This document shows positions 46,894-59,884 of a stretch of DNA of 64,000 nt, in pieces. The DNA is from Aphanomyces cochlioides (taxonomy: Eukaryota > Oomycota > Saprolegniomycetes > Saprolegniales > Verrucalvaceae): contig JAHQRK010000014.1 of NCBI GenBank assembly GCA_019828595.1, forward strand, positions 2,046,001 through 2,110,000, written 5' to 3'. The notes below the pieces were generated by a model. It saw only the letters and a program-made list of their open reading frames with translations. It had not been told where the DNA came from and did no database searches. How positions within the stretch are numbered: the stretch's first letter is position 1; every line of letters starts with the position of its first letter. Made by a program: the position numbers and the translations under genes.

Positions 46894-47437
46894 GGGCGGG
46901 TCTGGATGCCACCAAAAATGGCATAAAAATGCCAAAAAATGCCATAATTCGAAATGTGTCATAATTTTTAATTTTTACTCTCTGGATGCCACCTTCTCAA
47001 AGAATTTTTTGTCAGAATTTTCTGGAGTTTTGACCAAATTATGCCTTAAAAAAACTTGGACCAAATTGGTCTATTTTATTTATGACATATTTTCGTCATG
47101 AACGCACTGATCGAGTCAAGCTTGAGATTCAGCTTGGCATCTCTACAAAAATACACGCACACACTATATATTATCACTGTTGCATGTTCTAACACTCTCA
47201 GAAACGACAGTGATCGAGCCTTGCTCATCTCTGGCTCATTTCAAAGTTTCCAGTAGGAAGTGACTGACACAGCAGTATGACAACAATCGTAATGTTGAAG
47301 GCCACAAGTTGTGGCATCCAGACAAATAACAAATTCTCCAACTATTCCATTTTAAATTGTGAATTTGGAACATTGGAAAATTTTTGCAAAATGTCATTTC
47401 AGTTTCATGGAATAAAAGAATTGATTGGCATCCAGAT
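46894..47437. mobile_element. Possible MITE with GTCTGGATGCCAC inverted repeats
   Basis: Starts TTA-GGGCGGGTCTGGATGCCACC. The 13-mer GTCTGGATGCCAC at 46900-46912 is perfectly inverted at 47311-47323. A direct near copy is at 46981, and another inverted near copy (GGCATCCAGAT) lies at 47427. The region is absent from the duplicated copy at 61 kb, where the PD-(D/E)XK-like gene stands instead. The right boundary is uncertain. Confidence 0.4.
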
Positions 47438-49450
47438 GAGTATTCCTTCCGTCCGAAAACTAGTCCTTAAACTACTCGAAAGAGGACCTAATTAAAAGAG
47501 TGCCGGATTTTGAACACTTGTCGAGTATGGTCTTGCTACTGAAGCTTTTCATTAACATTCATGTGCGCTACGCTTCAAGGGCAGCAACATGATCCCGCAT
47601 TGAACTTGATAATGTCATCATATTTGTTGGCGAACCATGGTTTGTATGTATGTTCATACTCCAGCTTTCATTCAACTGAATCAGAGTTGGAATTTACAAC
47701 AGAGTAAAAAATCTAGAAGTCGTCTAGTTTTGCCTCGGCAGATCATTGAAAGTTACATCTTTGGTAGTCAAATCAATTTCCTACTTGGTAACAATTCCTT
47801 ATCAAGGCCTCGGATTTGCGTCAAACACAATCTGCTTGTATGTTTGGTTGATTTCAAAAAGTAAATGATTTTCGTTGAGTTAATGACGGACCACAGCCTT
47901 TTCAAAAGATAAGAATCAATGAGGTGCATACGATATTTAGCTAAACGCACAAGGAAGTTGGACAGGATTCAGCAATTATGTTTATCTTTTCGTGATCCAT
48001 AAATATTCAGCTGTAGTTCGTGATGTCGTCGTTTCCAATTCACATTCACTGAAATCAAACAGGAGTTCTCCCGAATCATACATTTACCACAATGCCAAAT
48101 GGTTAAATCTTCTAAATAGAAAACTGAACTAGCACTACTCAGTCAAAGCGAACTGGTTTCAGCAGTCATAATAAAGTACTTGAAAGTGGTTGAAGTTTTT
48201 CGCATCAGTACATGGAGCAAACAACAAAGGGCAAACTTTATACTATAGAAATGGGTTGGGATGCTCACGATTTAAAATTTGTTCTCATCCTAATTGCATC
48301 ATGTTTGGGACTACTCCAAAGAGAGAGCACAACAAGTCTTGGTGGAGGCGAACGGGTATAAAGAAAAGCTGACAAGTGTTTGACGATGATAAGTCCAGAT
48401 TTTCAAGTAGTAATGTCATCTTTACCCCAAACAGCACGAGCGACAACATGGATTCAATATGCGCGTACTTCCAATTCAGAAACGATTTTATGAATTATTC
48501 TTGCATTTCGTTGTGCCGAAATGGTCGAGCACAAACTCCGAAATGTACTTCAAATAGCTTTTCCTATAAAAGTATTTCAGACAATGCATGAAGTACTTTT
48601 AATGAGTTCATTAGTTGTGGGCGTTAGTAAAGCAGTCGTCCGTATTAGAGCATCAAGTTGCAAGTTAAAACATTCGGACCCATGTAGGCTTACACTGTCA
48701 GGTTAAGTGGTTGAGTCTTGATTTCATAGATTCGCCGGCGATTGCAGGATTTGCTGATCTGGCAGTGAAATTCAATCATGAGTCTTGCATCTTAATGTGG
48801 TGCGAAAAATACAAATGTAGACTTACCATAATAGGATTTCGTAGTTGACTGTGGAGGCCGTTGAAGGGCTTTTGTACTGCGTCTATGATTAATTATCCAC
48901 CTCAAATTACTGAGCAACCTCATGATGGTTTGCTAATCGATTTGAGATATGTTGAGAAAATTCTTGTAGTGCGGAAATTTGGAGCTGACTACTGTACCAC
49001 GGAATGGACAATATATATGCAGTTTATTCGTTTCCCAATCACTGATGTGAGCACTGAAATACTTTAGAAATAAAGATTCTTGATGCCTTAACGAAATATG
49101 TTCAATTAATTCAATGCGTTTCAATCCATCGTGTTTGTGTGAGTCGTTCATTCCGAGTTGTCAGCTGGAAGGCTTTTTCCTTCCCAACAACCTAGGCAGT
49201 GATGCCCCACGTCGTCATAGCCATTTATGGAATTTCGTTTTAAATCGGACCAACCAAAGCTCAATTTCTTATCGATGTTTCGTCAACGCTTCCATCATTC
49301 ATGAGTCGTACGAAACTTAGTATTTATTTGGACCAACCAAAGCTCAATGTCATAAAGGTAAACATGTTCTGCATCATGGAAAATTGCTTGCCAACACAGG
49401 CTATACTTGATGTTGTGGAAAAATATTAGGGAATAGACAGTTTATGCATG

Positions 49451-52400
49451 CTGATGCAACTCGAGTGATACATTCTACTGTAATCCCTTCAAACGTGGAA
49501 CTCATTGAACCATTCTGAAGCAACATGAATATCAAGGCGATCAACATCGAAAACAGAACCAATTGTCAAAGTCTCTCCGAGATAGATCACTCAAATGCAA
49601 CACACAACATTTCCATCATAACGTTGTCATTCCGTTGCAAAGTGATACATAAAACACTTTCAATTGACTGATTCAGGATGCATTCATAATGTCCATCAGG
49701 TGAATTAAGGTTATGATTTACCTGGAGAGCTTCCATGAGTAATGACGAGGTTAATCTGACTTCATGGCTTTGTGTTCGAACAAGCCCTCAAAAGCCTGAT
49801 TCAATCTTTCAATCTTTTCAAAGGCATGATCTCGATCCAACATGATATTAAGCAGTAGCAACGGGATATACATGAATATTTTACTGGAGTTCATTCTTTA
49901 CAATGAAGGGGGCAAAGCAGATAGAATTCCAGCTCGACTCGTACGTCTGAAAGTAATCTCATTCCATATCAATTTAATTCAGATAGACCACCTCCCGCTT
50001 CATTGCATTTCATTATACACGGCTTTGAATTCAGTTCTTCGTCATTAGAAATTTCTTTTCTTGTCCTGCTTCAACCTATGCATGGGCAATTGTTCCATGC
50101 AAAATGTGCTTGAAGAAAATCAATCGCAATGAACTTCATTATGACGATGAAGAATACAGACGCCATTGTATTCTGAACGAGATGAATTAGAAAAAAAACT
50201 TACATATTATGTAAGTCTTTGGTGTGATCCACGAGGAAAGACGCTGCTTGTTGCAGAATATATAAAAATGCAGAGAAATGACAGGGGGCAACATTGTTGT
50301 TCAAGCTGAATTCATGTTGAAGTGGCATGGTCCTTGTGTCTTCAGCATAAAACCGTCGGATTCAAATGTCCTCGATCATTAAGGCACGAATTAAATCAGC
50401 CCAAAAATATTTTGCTTGGTTGGACTTCTCGTCGAAACAATCGTTTCCAAATCACCGACGAATACCTTTAAAGTCCACTCCAATGTTACAACTCGCAAGG
50501 AACTATGCGGTATAAGCTTCTATCTGATTCATCATGTCCTTATTATTATTCTGACCTGGATAAATGACTTCGATACATGACCTTGGTGAGATCCATCAAC
50601 TTGTCGATTTCAATGCTCTCATGCTTGCTTCTCATTCTTTTCAGTCTGTGCTGATTAAGATATACTTGATTATTCGTGAAACCGCTTCACAAATTACGCC
50701 GGCGTTGATACTCGAGTGGCAATTGACAAATTTATTACACATGGATAATTGGCACAGTTTTACTGGCATGTCGTCTCTGCTGGGGTGTTCAATGTGTGGA
50801 CTCAATAAATTACTAAATCTTCGATGAAGTCACCCAAAGTCGTCTCTGCAAGAAGGTAAACATAAAGAGTATTCGATCGTCATTCCAGACAGACTTGGCA
50901 CGAATGCTCCAATAAAATATGCCACGGAATCCAAGCATAACATAATCACCCCGACCACATCAAGCTTCAATGATTTTCGCTCATTTAACGTAACGTGAGG
51001 CTGTACCCATGTGGTAAGGTCACTAGATTTCCGCCCAATTTCAAACTTCAAGTGCATGAGCAGCATATTCGATGGTTATATTGGTGGCTCTTTGTCTCTG
51101 ACTACAAGGAGACAGCCAGAAAGCAGAGGCGGCAGCTCACATATCGCCTGCTCGCCCTTCGTTCCCTACATAGCTCATTTTGTCCTTGATCGAAACCAGG
51201 AGAAGTCAGTCTGAGTGCTTTCCTACCTAGCATCGCGTGAAGACATTGGTTCGGTCCACAAGTGTGCGTTGAGTCCACATGTGTTGGGAACGAGGTTCTA
51301 GGAAGCTTGGACAACGATAATGTGGTGCAGTGGAGCTTTGGCCGAGAGTCCCGTACACCCCAAGTGGAAATTACGTTAGGAAGCAGTGCTGTAATCATTT
51401 TTGAAATTTCTCGACTGGCAAAAGATCAATTAGCGAACTTTGCATGGTTGATTACCAAATCACCACATGTCTGCACAAATCCCAGTCCACGCCATCTTCA
51501 GCGCTCAACACGAACCTTGAGCTGTCATAACTTTCGCAGGAGGACGGTAACTGCAATTTAACTTTGATTGTTATATTACTAAATAAAATTGATCGGCTGA
51601 TCTGTGAATGGAAAATATCGGGCTGGGAGTACTACTCTTTAGTTTTGTCCAATAATATGCTTTTCATGTCACGACTGGCCAAAATTGACTTACGTTCGTT
51701 CATCATGCACATGTCCAAGTTGGACTTGGACATGAATATGACGGCTGAGCACCGTGTTCACCAACCTACGTCCAACTTAATTGTAATATAATGAATTACA
51801 CTAGTATCTGAGCACTTTCAAAAGCTAAGCAGCTACCAGCAGGGCTCTGGGTAGTATTTTGTGTGTGTAGGGCGAGGTAGGTAGAGGGGTGTGCATTTGT
51901 CACTGATGAGTACAATCAAAGTTTCGTCAAGTGAATGTTGCATTTGTATAGCATAATTGACAACACAGAAAGAAAGAAGACACTAAAATTACTTTAAGCT
52001 CGAGATGTACAGTACCAGACAAGTGTGAGTGTTTCACTCCTAGCATGCTATACTCGACTTTGCAGTAGGAAAACTTCAATTCTGAATGACTGTGTCATAT
52101 GCTTATATAGTTGTTGCTTGTTCAAGGTTATTAAATGCACTCAATGACGGCTGTATCAACTCTTATGTTGTTTATTATCACCCTTAGCACGTCGGAGTGA
52201 TATGTTTCTATCTTGTGCATGCATATTCGGCTTGACGGCCAAAGTCATTCGAAGTCCAAAGACTGGTTTACCTTTCATTTTAATTTAAAGAAATTAAACA
52301 AAACGGTGGCCTCTTATAACAAAGTAATTTCGACACAGACACTGATCTCGATTGTTGTTTGAACGAATTTTGTGAATTTCTCATGTTTCTATTGGGTAAC

Positions 52401-52649
52401 GTTATCGTCAGGCTCACAGCCCAACAAATTCTTGTTAGGTTTCCATAAATGTCCAACATATTTTATTACATACAAATTTGAAGTGACTTCTATTTTTATT
52501 ACCCCTGTTAATTTTGAACAAACAGAAAAATGTCAGGCTCCCTACACTACGATGAGGCAAATTTTACGGGTATATCACGATATTTTCCGGTTTATGGGAC
52601 GTAAATCCGCTTTTGCAGAATGCTTACATGGTAATCTGGCCGACGTAGA
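49451..52649. other. Gene-poor region
   Basis: No supportable gene in 3.2 kb. The short open frames lack motifs. Around 51220-51400 the base composition is more gene-like (SYLASREDIGSVHKC in one + frame) but it breaks at once and I cannot assign it. Confidence 0.4.
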
Positions 52650-53713
52650 ATCCTTGAATCGAGACCATTGCTCTACTTGGCACGATGAAGCAAGCGGTCG
52701 TGATATTGGGTGAGCGAAGGATATGCCATTGATCAAGATAGCGTCAGGTCAAAGAGTACAACTTTCTCCTAAGCACCAGCGTTGTTTGAACTGCCACGAC
52801 CAACCGGTATTTTGGCTACCAGCGACTCAAGAATTTTCCCAGCGCATTTTTTGGAGTGTGCTGAAACTTGTTACCTGAGACATTCAAACAAAAAAATTCT
52901 GACAATTTGGCAATATTGTTGTAATGAATTAATGGTTAATAGTTGTCGCCTGGCAAGACGGGTGTCGAGTCAAGCGTGTCCAACGCTGACGACACCGTCT
53001 GACTAAGTTGAGATTGGCCAGAGGCACGTGTGTTCTCAGGGAGTGTACGGCCCTCAGAAGATTGTTCCGTAGCCGTGCCGAGTGTATATCGAAAACTATA
53101 CGGTATTGTTTAGTTTATAGATTTAACTTTAAGCTGGCTAATCTAACTCACTTCTCATCTTCCTCTGCGCTTACCAACTACCCTACAATTGTCAGAAATG
53201 GAATACTTCCTTCATGGCAATATTATATTGCTGTGCGTTATTCTATTAACACTATCTAGACGCTTCTGCTCCTCGTACTCAAATTCTTTACAGCTTGTCA
53301 AGATCTTTGAAGCCAATTTTTCGCGATTTATCTCTTACATTTTGGCATCCCCCACAAGAAGCTACAAAATTGTTGACAATCCATATTTTCTGAAGAAAAA
53401 TCCTCTCATATCTTTGAGCGAAACTAGCGTTTTGTACTGCGTATTTATTCCACCTGGATCCCTTCATGTTAATATTTTTGATATCATTGGTTTTTGACTC
53501 ATTGCGGAATATGAATACTGCGGTTTCTTTCGAAGCAATCCTCACCATGAAATTTTTCTTGGTTTCATTTGAACTGGAATACACTGGACTTTGCTGCTTT
53601 ATGGTGAAACCAGTTGACAACACATGAAATATTGATGCTCCTTGTGGGTATATTGATTGGGGTTGTCGCGAGGACTACAAGAGAAATATGAAGACAACAG
53701 TGCAGTTGTCCTC
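52650..53713 (+). repeat. Segmental duplication, copy 2, left part
   Basis: Matches copy 1 at about 42.62-42.66 kb and 44.25-44.96 kb (see that entry). It is interrupted at 53713 by the gypsy element, whose target duplication TCCTC occupies 53709-53713, and resumes at 58366. Confidence 0.65.
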
Positions 53714-53982
53714 TGATGCCTTTTGAGCATCGTTCACTGTCGACGTTAGTTGAAGGACGACAACAGTGAACCCAGAAGCACAAGAAAACGACGGTCGACC
53801 AAAGTGTCGCAGGTGACGACCGTGCAGAAGATCAGCAAAGGAGGTGATATGGATACGTACATTTTAGTATAGTGGAAACAGGTAGGCTAGAATTGATAAA
53901 TTCGGCCAGTTCGTAATTTGAAGTGAAGTCGACACCAAGAGTTTGTTGTTGCGTTGCGAGCTCTCAAGGCAAACACATATGA
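53714..53982 (+). repeat. Gypsy 5' LTR (about 269 bp)
   Basis: Starts TGATGCCTTTTGAGC. Positions 53829-53976 (148 bases) are identical to 58212-58359. The last six bases (ATATGA) differ at two positions from the 3' LTR end (GTATCA), so the exact 5' LTR end is by alignment. Confidence 0.75.
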
Positions 53983-54013
53983 AAGAATTCTTTAGTGCAA
54001 GTGTTGTGCTATT

Positions 54014-55497
54014 ATGTCCAATCAAGGAACAATCTCGACCAGAGGACGTGGTCGAGGAAGAGGGGGATCTGTTTCACGGGGTCCCGCACCGTTGCCGCTT
54101 GAAGGCGACGCACAAGAAACTACAAGGTCCGTGGAAAATATTGTTGTTCAATGACAGCTCATTGAACAGAGATCGCAAAGTCCAGTTCCGTCCGTCCAAG
54201 AAACGGCTGCCGTTGTCGAGGTGATTGCTGCATCGACAGCGGCTCATCAACAATTGACTTACGATCAACTTAAAGCATTTTGGGACGAGCACCAGGCATT
54301 GCGCCGTGGTGCTGGAAATGAATTTGAGGCACAGCGCAAGATGCAACAAGAAATTCGAGATCAATTGAGCGAACATCGGCAGATTATGGCTGAACATCAA
54401 CAACTTCTACAAGAAGCGTCACGTGTTGTCGGTCAGCAAAGACAAGAAATTGGAGAGTTGAAACAAGCCGTGAACTCACCCCGTGGGCGAGCTAGATGGG
54501 GCCTATTTGCCGACAATGTGGAAGAAATGGACGATTCCGACAGCATACAACATGATAACACGGCAGAAACACCCGGGGCTGCGTTTTATGGAGGGATTAT
54601 GCTGGCCGCTGGAAAATTACCTATCCCTCCGACTTACAAAGGGTGTACCAAGAAGGAAAAACGGGAATTTATGGATCGATATCTCTCGTACTCACGGCGC
54701 ATGCAGGCGCTCAGTGAGGCGTCGGGCCGAAGCTTGGCCTTAATCCCAGTCGGAGCGTGTATCGAACACAAGACAATGGTTCGAATTTGCATGTTTGAGG
54801 TGAAGAAATCTGCCGACGAGATGACCGAGCAGGATTGGAGGAACTATTTTTGGCAAGCTAAGGCACGTCGGAGTCGGATTACATGGCAGTTGAAACTGCA
54901 ATGCGCTCACTACATATGGACACGTCCATCAAAGATGCTGAATCACGGATCCTGAAGCTGTTGACTGATTTCCAAGCCAAGCTGGATGGGTACGACATGG
55001 ACAACTTTATGGTGGAAGAGCCAAAGTTATGCATCAAGCTGTTGTGCAACTCCCTCCGACCAACTACGTTCCGTTTGGCCGTGACCAAAGAGCTACAAAA
55101 GCAGAGAATGTCAAAGTACAAGAAAGACCTGGCCAGTTTCATTGACTGGCTTAAAGAAAGAGTGGCTGCTTTCCTAATGTTCGAAGCCCACCTGCCAAAA
55201 CATCAGCCGTTTGACCGCAAGGTAGCGGCACCCGTTGTCAAGGATGGCATGGCAGTAATGAAAAATGGCTGTCTGAAATGCGGCTCCAAAGACCATAAAG
55301 TTTTTCAGTGCCCACGAGTGAAGCCAGACGAGGCCAAAAAGCTTTGGAGCGAATTCAAGCAGTTAAGGCTGAACCAAGCAAAGAACGTGGCCGCAGTTGC
55401 GCCAACCAAGGAAGACAACAAGTCTCCCGCCAATCGTGAAATCGAGAAAAAGACAAGCGAGGAAGTTCTGTGTGGTGGAGTGATGGCGGTGGAGTAG
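54014..55497 (+). pseudogene. Gypsy Gag
   Basis: Capsid protein of the retroelement. It starts MSNQGTISTRGRGRGRGG (RNA-binding RG repeats) at 54014. A TGA at 54152-54154 interrupts the frame. A long coiled coil follows (QRKMQQEIRDQLSEHRQIMAEH), then the capsid core. A one-base slip near 54865 moves to the frame carrying the capsid C-terminus and the zinc knuckle CLKCGSKDHKVFQC (C-x2-C-x4-H-x4-C, near 55275). It ends at TAG 55497; the downstream protease is in the same frame, so pol may have been made by stop read-through. Confidence 0.8.
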
Positions 55498-56100
55498 GAA
55501 AGCCGGTTGAAGGCCTCAATTGGTGACGTACAAGTTAAAGTTACCTTGGACACCGGTGCAGACACGTCAATACTGTCTGCATCCATAATGGAGAAGCTGA
55601 AGGCGCATCGGGCTGAATTGATGATTGTGCCTTTGAATTCCCCCCAACAAATACTCTCATTTGCTAATGAACCGATGCTTATCTGCGAAGAAGCAATATT
55701 TGATTTGGTGGTGGCCACGACGAGCGGTCCTCTTGTACTGTTGAATGTGCGAGCGTGGATCTCGGCCGCTGACCTGCCACAAGGTGATTTATTGTTGTCT
55801 CGTGAAATAATGTCCAAGTTGGGATATGATCAACATGCCCTTCTAGCCACAGCCAGAGATTTTCAAGCTGTTTACAATGTTGGCGGTGTGGTCGGGGAGT
55901 CCGTTAAGGAGATGGTGGAGGAAGACCATTTGGAACTTTACCTTCGATGGAAATGTCAACTAAAACTGAAGACGAGGAAGTGCGACGAGTGTTGGATGAC
56001 AAATTGTCCGAGGCGATTGCCGCAGGCGCTCCAAGCGATTACTTTGCCCGTCTGAAGCAGCTTCTGGCGCAATACGTCGATGTGTTTCGGTTAGTTCTTG
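55498..56100 (+). pseudogene. Gypsy aspartic protease and linker
   Basis: Retropepsin-like protease: VTLDTGADTSILS holds the catalytic Asp (DTGA) near 55550. DLLLSREIMSKLGYD lies near 55795. After about 55945 the protein-like sequence passes to another frame (EVRRVLDDKLSEAI ... YFARLKQLLAQYVDVFR), which links to RT. Confidence 0.75.
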
Positions 56101-58211
56101 GTCGTGAAGCCAGTTGACGTGACCCCTTTAAAAGTCCGCCTTATACCGGACGCCAAGCCAGTTCGCTGTAAAGCCCGTCGTTACCCCCGGAGCACCGCGA
56201 TTTTATGGCCAACCACATGAAAGAACTTGTCGCCGCTGGATTATGTTACCGAAATAATGCTAGCCGATGGACCTCTCCCCCTCTGATAGTGAAGAAACCA
56301 GGTGCGGGACAATTCCGAATGACAGTGGACGTTCGAGCTGTTAATGCTCAGACCGTAACCATTCAATGGCCCATGCCATTGTTGGAGGTCGTTATTGGTC
56401 AACTGCAGGGATCCCAAGTGTTCTTTAGCATGGATTTTTTCAAGGGGTATTGGCAACTCCCTTTGCACGTCGACTCCCAGGAATATTTGTCGATTCTCAC
56501 AGATGAAGGCGTTTTCACACCAACGCGGGTGTTAATGGGCGGTAGCGATAGCGTGACATATTGCCAGGCTGTGGTTCAAGAGTTATTTGCAGACAAATTG
56601 TATCGGGGACTTTTAGCTTGGCTCGACAATATCTTGGGATACGCTCGCACACCCCTGGAATTGCTATCATTACTTGAGGAGACACTAGAAATCTGTTCAA
56701 GAAAAGGCCTCAAGCTCAATCCAAAGAAATGCGAATTTTTTAGGTCTGAAGTGAAGTGGTGCGGCCGCATTATCTCAAAAAATGGTGTGCGTCATGATCC
56801 GTCACGAATCCAAGCTCTAATGGAACTGCCCGAGCCGTCGGGGGCCAATGAGCTCCAGCAATTTGTTTGTGCCATCAATTGGATGCGTATGTCGATTCCT
56901 GGATACAACAAGTTAGTAGCGCCACTAATGGAATGCATGGAACGAGCATATACTATGGCTGGGGGACGTACAAAAGCTAATGTGGCACGGGTACGATTGG
57001 ACCAAGTAGGGTGGGGTGACACTGCAAAAATGTGCCTTATTCAGTGCAAAGAAGCCTTACAACACGCTATGGAGCTTGCTCATGTGGACAGAGACAAAAT
57101 GATTTGCGTTTTTGCCGATGCGAGTGACAAATTTTGGGGAGCCGCCATTACACAAATTCCCTCAGAGCAATTGAACAGACCAGTCGAAGGTCAAGAGGAC
57201 GAGCCGCTCATGGTTTTGAGCGGTACATTCACCGGGGCTTCCGCAAGCTGGGCGACGGTGGAAAAAGAAGCTTTCGCGATCGTTGAAACAGTTAAACGTG
57301 CTGACTATTTGTTGCATCGACCGGATGGTTTTGAACTATTTACGGATCATAGAAACCTCCGCTACATTTTTGACCCAGAAAGCGAAGTGGGAAGCGTTCC
57401 AAAGTATCGTGCAGACAAACTTCAGCGTTGGAGTATTTTCCTAATGGGATACAAGTATCGCATCAACCACATTGCTGGAGAGGAAAATGTTTGGGCCGAC
57501 TTACTATCCAGGTGGAGAGCAGTAATTGGATCAATTTGCGTTGTGAAATGTGACCAGTTCTACGTGTCCCCCCAAATACATCAGGATTTTACTTGGCCGA
57601 ATGCTGAGGAGATTCAAGAAGTCCAAAAGCAAAGTCATACGACGGGAATCCTCAGTGAAAATGGCTTAGTAACAAATGAGAGGGGTCAAATTGTACTCCC
57701 CAACGATGCCGACAGTATTCAATTACGGATTTGCATTATTGGTCATTGTGGAATTGCAGGGCATCAGACAGTAGAGAATACGTTGAAATTGGTGTCGGAG
57801 CATTTCTGGTGGCCATCTATAGTGATTGATTTCGAGCGTTTTGTGGAAAATTGTATCCATTGCCAAGCCACTCGAGGAGGGGCGATTGTTCCGAGACCAT
57901 TTGGGGAGCAATTGCATGCCACAAGACCGAACGAGATCATTCATTGGGATTTTCTATCATTAGACGAAGGTATCAACGGCCTGAAATACATTTTGGTTAT
58001 CAAAGACGATGCATCCAAATATATTTGGTTGTTACCGAGTCCTGTGGCAGGCGCCGCATTTGTGCATGAAAGTTTGTTAAAATGATTCTCGGCATTTGGT
58101 GTATGCTATACCTGGATTTCAGATCAAGGCTCTCACTTTAAAAATACAGTCATCGAGAATCTACAGCATGCCCTGGGCGCACACCATCATTTTACAACAG
58201 CTAGATGCCCC
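56101..58211 (+). pseudogene. Gypsy Pol: RT, RNase H, truncated integrase
   Basis: The long frame at 56205-58085 carries most of pol. RT: FRMTVDVRAVNAQT, FFSMDFFKGYWQLPL (first Asp), and WLDNILGYA where the family has two Asp; here the second is Asn. RNase H: CVFADASDKFWGAAIT, EKEAFAIVE, FTDHRNLRYIF. Integrase: HHCC zinc finger (GHCGIAGHQ ... CIHCQATRGG), then HWDFLSLDEG with the first catalytic Asp. A TGA at about 58082 replaces Trp. Reading past it gives WISDQGSHF (second Asp), and the sequence breaks off at TARCP where the 3' LTR remnant begins. Upstream (56105-56205) there are two more frame slips. Confidence 0.85.
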
Positions 58212-58365
58212 AGATCAGCAAAGGAGGTGATATGGATACGTACATTTTAGTATAGTGGAAACAGGTAGGCTAGAATTGATAAATTCGGCCAGTTCGTAAT
58301 TTGAAGTGAAGTCGACACCAAGAGTTTGTTGTTGCGTTGCGAGCTCTCAAGGCAAACACGTATCA
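58212..58365 (+). repeat. Gypsy 3' LTR remnant
   Basis: Contains the last 154 bases of the LTR; 58212-58359 is identical to 53829-53976. The first 115 bases of the LTR are missing because of the pol-to-LTR deletion. Confidence 0.9.
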
Positions 58366-59884
58366 TCCTCGTTAATGTTTTGATGGGTGTACGTGTGAGA
58401 TTATTCCACTGCTGTTACTTTGTCAACATTACCACAACCTGCTCTTGTCATAACGCACATTTTCGTTAGTAAAAATATGTCCCTTGCTTGGAAATTTTTT
58501 AATGTGGCTGATTTAGTCAAAATCTTCCACGAATTGTGAGATAGATACACAGAGTCTAATGTGGCGTCATGTATGGATTCAATTCATGTAAACTGAACTT
58601 TTAACTAAGTTGCGATAGGGCCTGTTTAGTTTTCTTGTTCATTTTCGCTAGAGTGGAGTTTGTAATTTCTATTCAACTGGTGCATTTGAAGTGACATGCA
58701 CTAATTTCCAGTAAACATGAAATCTCATGATGAGTTGGATGGTCTCTGTCTAGAAATTCCCTTTTCCTATCAGTGGGCCAGTCCACTTCTCAAAAAACGA
58801 AAAATGTGGAGAATATGAACTCACAACCAGGTTTAAGAAGTTGATTTCATCGCCGATACAACCGCTTATCTGTTTTGATCTCTATCCCTGCTTGAAGTTC
58901 TGCCTAATTGCAACGAAGATCCCAGAAAACTTCATGAAATGTTCGGCTTACGTTGAATAAAGACGCTCAAAACAAAAGCCTTTTATTCATCGGTTAAACT
59001 GCATTTCACCAGGCATGTACAGTTTTGCAGAAGATATCTGCTAGATTGTGCTATTCTTTTGGTCCAGGTATGGAGATACACCTTGAATAAAGTCGATGGG
59101 ATCATTTATCGAGTTTCGAATAATTACAGTCTCCTACCAGAGCAAGTTGCATGCTACAGATAAGAAATTTCCTAATTACTCTGATGTAATATCAAAGGAT
59201 CATGGAAAGTAATTATGAAGCCAAATCAGAGTGGTTGAATCACTTGGCGGAGAATGTCAAAAGGGATCACATGTGAAAATCAAACAGAAAAACTCTTTTC
59301 CAAACGACTTTGTTAAAATACAATCGCCCTTCTTTCAGGTGTGACCTAACCTCACACGCTGCGAACGACGTCAGGCATCCGACTAGAAAAATGCTCTCAC
59401 CGGAGGTCGAGAGTAAATTTTTCTGTTGGAGGATAGCTCGGAGGAGTGAGCCCCAAACGTGCACCAAAAATGGATTTCTTTCTTTTAATTTTCATGGGGA
59501 AAGGCGGTAGGTAGGCCGAAGGCCGTGCCGCCACCCAGATGAGACCTGTTCTTCAGTATCCAAGCCTAAATAGGACTGAATCTGGTCGCAACTGGACAGA
59601 GTGGCACTGTACTGTAGATTTTTAGGCGCTCCAAACGGTAGTTGACAGGCTTTTACCGGGTTTTCATTAGGAAATCTGTCTGTCCAACGTGAGATGTTTG
59701 TTTTTAATACTTTCCGTTTGGAAAAGACCTTTTTTGTTTGATTTCTGTATGTTCTCTGTCAAATGGGTCCAAACTTCGGAGCCTGGGCACGCCAGCTGTC
59801 AATCGATCAAATAAAGTTGACGACTGTAATAGACAGTGGTTAGAAAGGTGCTGAATGAATTAAAGTAGAAACAAGAAATTCTTA

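Larger units (their letters stand above)
42600..49450 (+). repeat. Segmental duplication, copy 1
   Basis: Diverged direct repeat of about 52650-53713 plus 58366-64000. Matching landmarks are: the 'GGCATCGTGAAGCAAGTGG' area (42628 / 52679); the 'ACCGGTATTTTGGCCAC' area (44318 / 52806); 'ATTCCACTGCTGTTACTTTG' (45019 / 58404); the 'AAATCAGAGCGGTTGAATCAC' area (46314 / 59224); 'GAGCGCTCCTTACTG' (46790 / 60903); 'GAGTATGGTCTTGCTACTG' (47523 / 62106); and the 'GCAGTTTATTCGT' region (49019 / 63558). Within copy 1 a subunit of about 1.1 kb is itself repeated (43.05-44.2 and 44.25-45.25 kb). No intact gene is present. Minus-strand scraps such as VKKRLIYKILHGCEL hint at an old decayed coding family. 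Confidence 0.7.
53714..58365 (+). mobile_element. Ty3/gypsy LTR retrotransposon, 3'-deleted
   Basis: The element is 4,652 bp. It begins TGATGCC and ends GTATCA, the canonical TG...CA, and is flanked by the 5-bp target duplication TCCTC (53709-53713; 58366-58370). Comparison with the uninterrupted paralog near 44965 confirms the junctions. Order: 5' LTR, gag, protease, RT, RNase H, integrase. The integrase runs into an internal point of the 3' LTR, so the end of pol and the first half of the 3' LTR are deleted. Confidence 0.9.

Noticed and set aside
52372..52713. 113-codon + strand frame
   Set aside because: Composition is like the surrounding non-coding repeat, no motif, and it crosses the start of the duplicated block.
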